DNA from: an uncultured Desulfovibrionaceae bacterium
GTDB lineage: Bacteria; Desulfobacterota; Desulfovibrionia; Desulfovibrionales; Desulfovibrionaceae
DNA: 9,993 nucleotides
Assembly (NCBI GenBank): GCA_947037905.1
Contig: CAMQUX010000033.1
Location: 1 to 9,993 of the forward strand
Direction: 5' to 3'
Position 1 is the first letter of the stretch; each line of letters starts with the position of its first letter. The notes under the pieces are model-generated. The model did not search any database. It was not told where the DNA came from and saw only the letters and a list, made by a program, of their open reading frames with translations. Shown one piece after another: positions 6,310-9,993 of the stretch. Made by a program: the position numbers and the translations under genes.

Positions 6310-6365
6310 AAAACAGAATTTATAAAACAGAAGCTCTAAAACAGAATTTGTAAAATAGTAGCTAT
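6310..6365 (+). repeat. 14-bp tandem repeat, four copies, upstream of trmD
   Basis: Four exact-length units begin at 6310, 6324, 6338 and 6352. Units 1 and 3 are AAAACAGAATTTRT and differ by one base. Units 2 (AAAACAGAAGCTCT) and 4 (AAAATAGTAGCTAT) share the AGCT half. The array therefore reads as a 28-bp dimer present twice with 24 of 28 positions identical. It ends 69 bp before the trmD start codon and lies within its probable leader or promoter region. Confidence 0.85.
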
Positions 6366-6420
6366 AAGTATAAGTGGTTTTAGCAAATTAATTTAGCATT
6401 TTTTACTAATGACTAATAAT

Positions 6421-6426
6421 GAAAGG
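6421..6426 (+). promoter_or_regulatory. Shine-Dalgarno site fixing the GTG start of trmD
   Basis: GAAAGG lies eight bases before GTG at 6435. Starting there gives MHFQILTLFPEYF, the canonical TrmD N-terminus; the next ATG would remove the first 18 residues of the knot fold. Confidence 0.75.
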
Positions 6427-6434
6427 TAGTTTCA

Positions 6435-7724
6435 GTGCATTTTCAAATACTCACACTTTTCCCAGAATATTTCGAAAGCCCGCTTAGCATGGGTCTTTTA
6501 GGCAAGGCAATAGATGCAGAGCTTGTAAAAGTCGACTGTATAAATCCTCGCACATTCGCAACAGATAATCATCAAACAGTAGATGATAAACCATATGGTG
6601 GCGGAGCAGGACTTGTAATGCTCGCGCCAATAATGTCAGCAGCGCTCGATAGTATCCCAGAAAAAGGGAAAATAATCATGCTCACGCCAAAGGGTCGACC
6701 ACTAACGCAAGAGTATGCTAAAGAGCTTTCCAGCTCAGATAGACTAACAATATTATGCGGACGCTACGAGGGCTTTGACGGACGCTTAGAAGAGCTCTAC
6801 GATGTGGAGCAGGTGAGTGTGGGAGATTTTGTGTTAAACGGCGGAGAGAGTGCTGCTATGTGCTTAATTGAATCGGTCGCACGGCTACTGCCAAACTTTA
6901 TGCACAAGGAAGAGAGCTTTTTATTTGAGAGTTTTTCAGATGGACTGCTTGAGCATGCGCATTATACTCGTCCCGAAGAATTTCGTGATAAAAAAATCCC
7001 CGAGGTGCTTGCTTCAGGGCATCATAAGAATATAGAAAAATGGCGCCGAGAGGAGTCTTTATCACTCACATTAAAAAATCGTCCAGATCTTTTAGCTAAA
7101 GCAAGTTTATCAAGTGCCGATACATCTTTTCTACGAGAATATTTAAAGGCGAACAAAAATTTGCGCTTAGGTAAAAATTTATGGTTAGCCCTTGTACATT
7201 ATCCAGTGTTAAATAAATTTGGCGATACTGTCGCTGTTTCTTTGACAAACTTAGATGTACATGATATGTCTCGCATCTCATGTAGTTATAATTTGGGTGG
7301 TTTGTATATTGTCACACCTATTGAAGATCAGCAGGAACTTGCGAATACATTAGTAAAACACTGGACAGAAGGTGCAGGAAAGGAACATAATCCCGACCGT
7401 GGTGAGGCACTTTTAAAAGTTATAGTGAAAGAAAATGTTCTAGCAGCTGTATCAGATGTACGAGAAAAGACAGGACAAGAGCCTTATTTAGTAACCACAA
7501 GTGCGCAAGGTGTTGGCAGTGTAAGTTTTGAGCAAGTTCAAACCGAGCTAGCACAAAGACCAGTGCTGTTGATTTTTGGTACAGGGCATGGGCTAGCGCC
7601 AGAATTAATGCAAGAAATTTCAGGTATGCTTCGTCCACTTCGTTGTTTTGACGAGTATAATCATCTATCAGTTCGCTCAGCAGTTGCAATAATGGTTGAC
7701 CGTTTGCTTTTAGACGTGTATTAA
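6435..7724 (+). CDS. trmD: tRNA (guanine-37-N1)-methyltransferase TrmD fused to a second SPOUT domain
   Basis: TrmD methylates N1 of G37 next to the anticodon and prevents +1 frameshifting. The first domain (about 1-240) is a full TrmD: LTPKGRPL (83-90), CGRYEGFDGR (108-117), VSVGDFVLNGGE (127-138), GLLEHAHYTRP (170-180) and SGHHKNIEKWR (204-213). Glu173 stands where E. coli has the catalytic Asp169, a change seen in other TrmDs. Residues about 249-429 form a second domain resembling the SAM-dependent RNA methyltransferase family Methyltrn_RNA_4 (TM1570-like), with FGTGHGL (381-387) and YNHLSVRSA (408-416) as its knot motifs. A normal TrmD has about 240 residues, this one 429. The fusion is known, as far as I recall, in Desulfovibrio; the target of the second domain is not known to me. 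rplS follows 42 bp later. Confidence 0.95.
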   Translation: MHFQILTLFPEYFESPLSMGLLGKAIDAELVKVDCINPRTFATDNHQTVDDKPYGGGAGLVMLAPIMSAALDSIPEKGKIIMLTPKGRPLTQEYAKELSSSDRLTILCGRYEGFDGRLEELYDVEQVSVGDFVLNGGESAAMCLIESVARLLPNFMHKEESFLFESFSDGLLEHAHYTRPEEFRDKKIPEVLASGHHKNIEKWRREESLSLTLKNRPDLLAKASLSSADTSFLREYLKANKNLRLGKNLWLALVHYPVLNKFGDTVAVSLTNLDVHDMSRISCSYNLGGLYIVTPIEDQQELANTLVKHWTEGAGKEHNPDRGEALLKVIVKENVLAAVSDVREKTGQEPYLVTTSAQGVGSVSFEQVQTELAQRPVLLIFGTGHGLAPELMQEISGMLRPLRCFDEYNHLSVRSAVAIMVDRLLLDVY

Positions 7725-7766
7725 AGTTCTTCACAATGAACAAAATTTCCTTAAAGGAGTGTTTAT

Positions 7767-8117
7767 ATGCAAATTATGAAAGAAATTGAAAAAGACCACT
7801 TACGCTTAGATGTGCCTCAGTTTAAAGCTGGAGATACAGTAAAAGTGCATTTTCGTATAATCGAAGGTGAAAAAGAGCGTACTCAGGTATTTGAAGGACC
7901 AGTTATCCGTGTAAAACGCGGTACAACAAATTCTACATTTACAGTACGTAAAATGTCTGGCGGAATCGGAGTGGAACGTATATTCCCAACTCATTCACCT
8001 TACATTGACCATGTTGAAATTCTATCAGAAGGTAAAGTACGTCGTAGTCGTCTTTATTATCTACGTGATCTTAAAGGTAAAGCTGCACGTATCAAATCTC
8101 GTCAGATTTGGAAATAA
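7767..8117 (+). CDS. rplS: 50S ribosomal protein L19
   Basis: L19 sits at the 30S-50S interface and contributes to bridge B8. The 116-residue product matches the family in length and in sequence: FKAGDTVKVHFRIIEG, RTQVFEGPVIRVKRG, TFTVRKMSGGIGVERIFP, SPYIDHVEI and the C-terminal KVRRSRLYYLRDLKGKAARIK. The first ATG is preceded by AAAGGAG (7753-7759) at seven bases; a second ATG three codons later is worse placed. It follows trmD after 42 bp without a terminator and is itself followed by the strongest terminator of the window, so it is the last gene of this transcription unit. Confidence 0.98.
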   Translation: MQIMKEIEKDHLRLDVPQFKAGDTVKVHFRIIEGEKERTQVFEGPVIRVKRGTTNSTFTVRKMSGGIGVERIFPTHSPYIDHVEILSEGKVRRSRLYYLRDLKGKAARIKSRQIWK

Positions 8118-8139
8118 GCTTCGTTTTTTTGAAAACAAG

Positions 8140-8168
8140 AAAACCAGTATTTATACTGGTTTTTTTTT
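8140..8168 (+). terminator. Intrinsic terminator after rplS
   Basis: A 10-bp perfect stem, AAAACCAGTA (8140-8149) with TACTGGTTTT (8154-8163), closes on a TTTA loop and runs into nine consecutive T (8160-8168). It starts 22 bp after the rplS stop codon. This is a textbook Rho-independent terminator for the ffh-rplS cluster. Confidence 0.92.
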
Positions 8169-8634
8169 ATTCTATTGAAAGTTTTTTAATTATAGACTGA
8201 AAGCCTTTTAATTGTAGACTGGATAGAGATATTTTTTATTCTCTCATTTTCTATATTCTCATTTTTTGCTTAGCAGGCTATATACTTAGTTATTAAGCTA
8301 TTTGTACTTATAAAAATTAAGATAATAATTAAGATACCCCATCTTTGGCACAAATTGAACCCAAAAAAGATTAAAAAATATAAGCTCCCAAAAAATACAA
8401 GCAAAAAAATAAAAAATTCGAATAAAATATGAGCGCTAAAAATAGTAAAAGAATATTAAAATAAAAAATACAGCATAGAATTATAAACGCAAATATGATT
8501 AAAAAAGTATTAATCAGCTGAAAGTGCTTTAAATAGTGGCGTAAAATATTAAATCTTATTAGATAAAAAAATGAACGATTAAAATTATAATAAAGAACAA
8601 GTAAAGAAGATATAATAATAAACGAGCAAAAAAA
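8169..8634. other. AT-rich spacer between the rplS terminator and rnhB
   Basis: No gene is credible in this stretch. The first part (to about 8340) is T-rich and carries the 22-bp duplication and an imperfect ATTCTC...ATTTT duplication (8238-8266). The second part (about 8350-8634) is A-rich on the plus strand. Since a strong terminator precedes it, rnhB needs a promoter here. Isolated -10-like boxes (TATACT at 8281, TATAAA at 8309, TATAAT at 8611) exist, but none has a convincing -35. Confidence 0.6.
8176..8219. repeat. 22-bp tandem duplication downstream of rplS
   Basis: Two directly adjacent 22-bp units (8176-8197 and 8198-8219) agree at 19 of 22 positions. Both start TGAAAG and end with TAGAC; the differences are TT to CC and one A to G. 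The array begins just after the rplS terminator. Confidence 0.8.
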
Positions 8635-8645
8635 CAGGTAATAAA

Positions 8646-9296
8646 ATGACAAGTGGCATGCAGTATAGTTTTTTTGAAGAAGATAATAATTTGTTAATAG
8701 CAGGAGTGGACGAGGCAGGGCGAGGGTGCTTAGCTGGTCCTGTTGTTGCAGCAGCTGTTATACTACCTATAAAATATGATTTGCCCTTACTTGGAGATTC
8801 TAAAAAACTTACTGCAAAACAGCGAGAAATTATAGCTCAAAAGATAAAAGAACAAGCAATAGCTGTTGGTTATGGAATAGTTTGGCAAAATACAATAGAT
8901 GAGATAAATATTTTACAAGCAAGCCTGCTCGCCATGAAAAAGGCGGTATTTTCGCTAAAAATACAACCAAAGAATGTTTTATTAGATGGTAATATGCTCA
9001 TAAAAGATTTTCCATACAAGCAAAAAGCGATAATAAAAGGCGATAGTTTAGAGCCGTGCATATCGGCCGCATCAATAATCGCAAAAACCTACAGAGACAG
9101 CCTCATGTGCTTTTTCGATAAAAAATATCCAGCATACGGGCTAGCAAAACATAAAGGTTATGGAACAGCTGCACACTATGAGGCACTGGCAAAATTTGGA
9201 GCAAGTAAGCTGCACCGCATGACCTTTCGAGGTGTGGCACAGCCAAAAGAAAAAGAAGAGAAAGAGGAAAAGCCATGTTGCCCGCTCATTTATTAG
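8646..9296 (+). CDS. rnhB: Ribonuclease HII
   Basis: RNase HII cleaves the RNA strand of RNA-DNA hybrids and removes single misincorporated ribonucleotides from DNA. The 216-residue product shows the signature GVDEAGRGCLAGPV (20-33) with catalytic Asp22 and Glu23. LLDGN (112-116) contains Asp114 and KGDSLEPCISAASIIAK (131-147) contains Asp133, completing the expected DEDD set; Asp151 of the conserved YRD follows. GYGTAAHYEAL and LHRMTF are the usual C-terminal motifs. The last 15 or so residues are Lys/Glu-rich (PKEKEEKEEK) and end in PCCPLIY. AGG (8636-8638) precedes the ATG; a second ATG at 8658 is possible. Its end overlaps yraN by 22 bp in another frame, so the two are translationally linked. 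Confidence 0.97.
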   Translation: MTSGMQYSFFEEDNNLLIAGVDEAGRGCLAGPVVAAAVILPIKYDLPLLGDSKKLTAKQREIIAQKIKEQAIAVGYGIVWQNTIDEINILQASLLAMKKAVFSLKIQPKNVLLDGNMLIKDFPYKQKAIIKGDSLEPCISAASIIAKTYRDSLMCFFDKKYPAYGLAKHKGYGTAAHYEALAKFGASKLHRMTFRGVAQPKEKEEKEEKPCCPLIY

Positions 9297-9655
9297 TAGG
9301 AAAAAATGGCGAGGAGCGAGCTTGCGCATATTTAAAGAAAAAAGGCTACAAGCTCCTTCATAAAAACTGGCGAAAGGGCGTTTATGAGCTTGATTGTGTT
9401 TGTAAACAGGCGGACACGCTTGTTTTTGTAGAGGTAAAAACAAGAAAAAATAGAAAATTCGGCAACCCAAGTGAATTTGTAGATTACCGCAAGCAAAAAA
9501 CACTCATGCGCGCAGCAAGCGAGTATCTATCGCAATTTGACCTATGGGAAACTCCTTGTCGTTTCGATATAGTTGAAGTAATAGTAGAAGATAATGGCGA
9601 AATAATTCATATGGAAAACGCATTCACAGCAGAAGATATGTCTTGGCAACCTTAA
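9275..9655 (+). CDS. yraN: YraN/UPF0102 family putative endonuclease
   Basis: This family has the restriction-endonuclease/Holliday-junction-resolvase-like fold; its cellular role is not settled. The 126-residue length is typical. GKNGEERACAYLKKKGYKLLHKNWR (9-33) is the usual N-terminus. The nuclease core is E38-L-D40 ... F-V-E53-V-K55-T-R, the E-D-ExK pattern. Position 37 is Tyr where most members have Gly (GEIDLI), but the acidic residues are intact. The C-terminal half (RKQKTLMRAASEYL, RFDIVEV) also fits. The ATG lies seven bases after GAGGA (9264-9268), inside the end of rnhB. The rnhB-yraN-rsmI neighbourhood is frequent in Desulfovibrio-type genomes, which is an inference from memory. 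Confidence 0.92.
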   Translation: MLPAHLLVGKNGEERACAYLKKKGYKLLHKNWRKGVYELDCVCKQADTLVFVEVKTRKNRKFGNPSEFVDYRKQKTLMRAASEYLSQFDLWETPCRFDIVEVIVEDNGEIIHMENAFTAEDMSWQP

Positions 9656-9695
9656 AAATTATCAGAAGAAAACTGAAATATTAAAAGTTAAAATT

Positions 9696-9719
9696 AAATC
9701 AGCAATAAAATCAACAATA
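9696..9719 (+). repeat. 12-bp tandem duplication between yraN and rsmI
   Basis: AAATCAGCAATA (9696-9707) and AAATCAACAATA (9708-9719) are adjacent with one difference. The rest of the 158-bp spacer (9656-9813) is A-rich with further loosely repeated ATCAAAA/ATCAATAAA words (9742-9764). No terminator or promoter is recognisable in it. Confidence 0.7.
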
Positions 9720-9813
9720 AAAATAAGATATTAAGTTAACAATCAAAAATCAATAAAATCAAAATTAAAAATTAATAAAAAGCGAAAAGTAATAAGTGAA
9801 TATCGAGGAAAAA

Positions 9814-9993
9814 ATGTCTGGAACTTTATATATAGTAGCATTGCCGCTCGGAAATGATGCAGATATTAGCCAAAGAGCAAAAGATATATTACAGAACGTA
9901 GCGTGTATTTTTGCAGAAGATACTCGGCGTGCAGGATTACTGTTTTCTCGTATCGGAATTAAGCGCGCAGAGGATTGTTTTTTTGTGAGCTGT
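9814..9993 (+). CDS. rsmI: 16S rRNA (cytidine-1402-2'-O)-methyltransferase RsmI, 5' part
   Basis: RsmI 2'-O-methylates C1402 of 16S rRNA in the decoding centre using SAM; it belongs to the tetrapyrrole methylase fold. The first 60 residues are present before the window ends, with an open frame to the last base. MSGTLYIVALPLGNDADIS matches the family's N-terminal TLYIVATPIGN strand-loop, with Leu instead of the usual Thr or Ser before Pro-Leu-Gly-Asn. IFAEDTRRAGLLFSRIGI carries the conserved EDTRR. The ATG follows GAGGA (9805-9809) at four bases. The full protein would be about 280 residues, so the gene is cut by the window edge, not broken. Confidence 0.95.
   Translation, partial: MSGTLYIVALPLGNDADISQRAKDILQNVACIFAEDTRRAGLLFSRIGIKRAEDCFFVSC

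Larger units (their letters stand above)
5940..6420. other. AT-rich spacer between rimM and trmD
   Basis: No coding sequence is credible in this stretch. It holds, in order, the 13-bp duplication, an A-T hairpin with a T-run (6049-6086), a pair of mutually exclusive hairpins (6221-6265) and a 14-bp tandem array (6310-6365). The word AATAAGCGTAT occurs twice (6060-6070 and 6139-6149). No strong promoter is visible; TTAGCA (6380-6385) with TACTAA (6404-6409) is the best weak candidate for trmD. Confidence 0.6.

Noticed and set aside
6310..6365. Possible CRISPR-like array
   Set aside because: Units are 14 bp, directly adjacent and without spacers; no cas genes are nearby.
8345..8358. Sigma-54-like TGGCAC followed by TTGAAC
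   Set aside because: The GG-GC element spacing is wrong (three bases between the blocks, not five) and the second block lacks TTGC.
8371..8652. Minus-strand open frame for a 93-residue, very hydrophobic Phe/Leu/Ile-rich peptide
   Set aside because: It is the complement of A-rich spacer, where TTT/TTA/ATA codons arise by composition; it has no clear ribosome-binding site and overlaps the rnhB start.
9814..9993. rsmI as a truncated pseudogene
   Set aside because: The frame is intact to the last base; the shortness is due only to the window edge.

Overview
The window looks like a chromosomal stretch of a low-GC member of the Desulfovibrionales (a Desulfovibrio/Lawsonia-type bacterium). This is inference from three things: the gene order ffh-rpsP-khpA-rimM-trmD-rplS-rnhB-yraN-rsmI, the fusion of TrmD to a second SPOUT-type methyltransferase domain (an arrangement I associate with Desulfovibrio), and RsmI wording such as FAEDTRRAGLLF. 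The species cannot be named from the sequence. No mobile element, phage gene, CRISPR array, tRNA or rRNA was seen.

Layout. Positions 1-273 hold no gene but contain a strong hairpin that ends leftward transcription. A malic enzyme gene lies on the minus strand (274-1575). A 194-bp divergent spacer with candidate promoters follows, then a rightward gene for a TrmJ-like tRNA 2'-O-methyltransferase (1770-2672). After a 430-bp A-rich spacer comes the translation/secretion cluster: ffh (SRP GTPase), rpsP (S16), khpA (KH RNA-binding protein), rimM (30S maturation), trmD (tRNA m1G37 methyltransferase) and rplS (L19), closed by a clear terminator at 8140-8168. A 528-bp spacer leads to rnhB (RNase HII), which overlaps yraN. 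rsmI (16S rRNA methyltransferase) starts at 9814 and runs off the window.

The genes from 1770 on share a theme: membrane targeting of nascent proteins (Ffh), ribosomal proteins and assembly (S16, L19, RimM, RsmI), tRNA anticodon-loop methylation (TrmJ, TrmD) and nucleic-acid maintenance (RNase HII, YraN). The core genes are ordinary. The malic enzyme is metabolically unrelated and faces away.

The unusual part is the DNA between and at the edges of the genes. A cluster that is usually compact is interrupted by spacers of 430, 495, 528 and 158 bp. These are very AT-rich, A-rich on the coding strand, and carry short tandem duplications with a different period in each place: 20 bp at 141, 13 bp at 5937, 14 bp at 6310, 22 bp at 8176 and 12 bp at 9696. 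A 9-bp array of the same style sits in frame inside the TrmJ linker (2298-2375). Several proteins have Lys/Glu-rich tails that merge in composition with these spacers. I see no complete novel multi-gene system; the repeat-driven growth of spacers and protein tails is the best candidate for something not routinely described.
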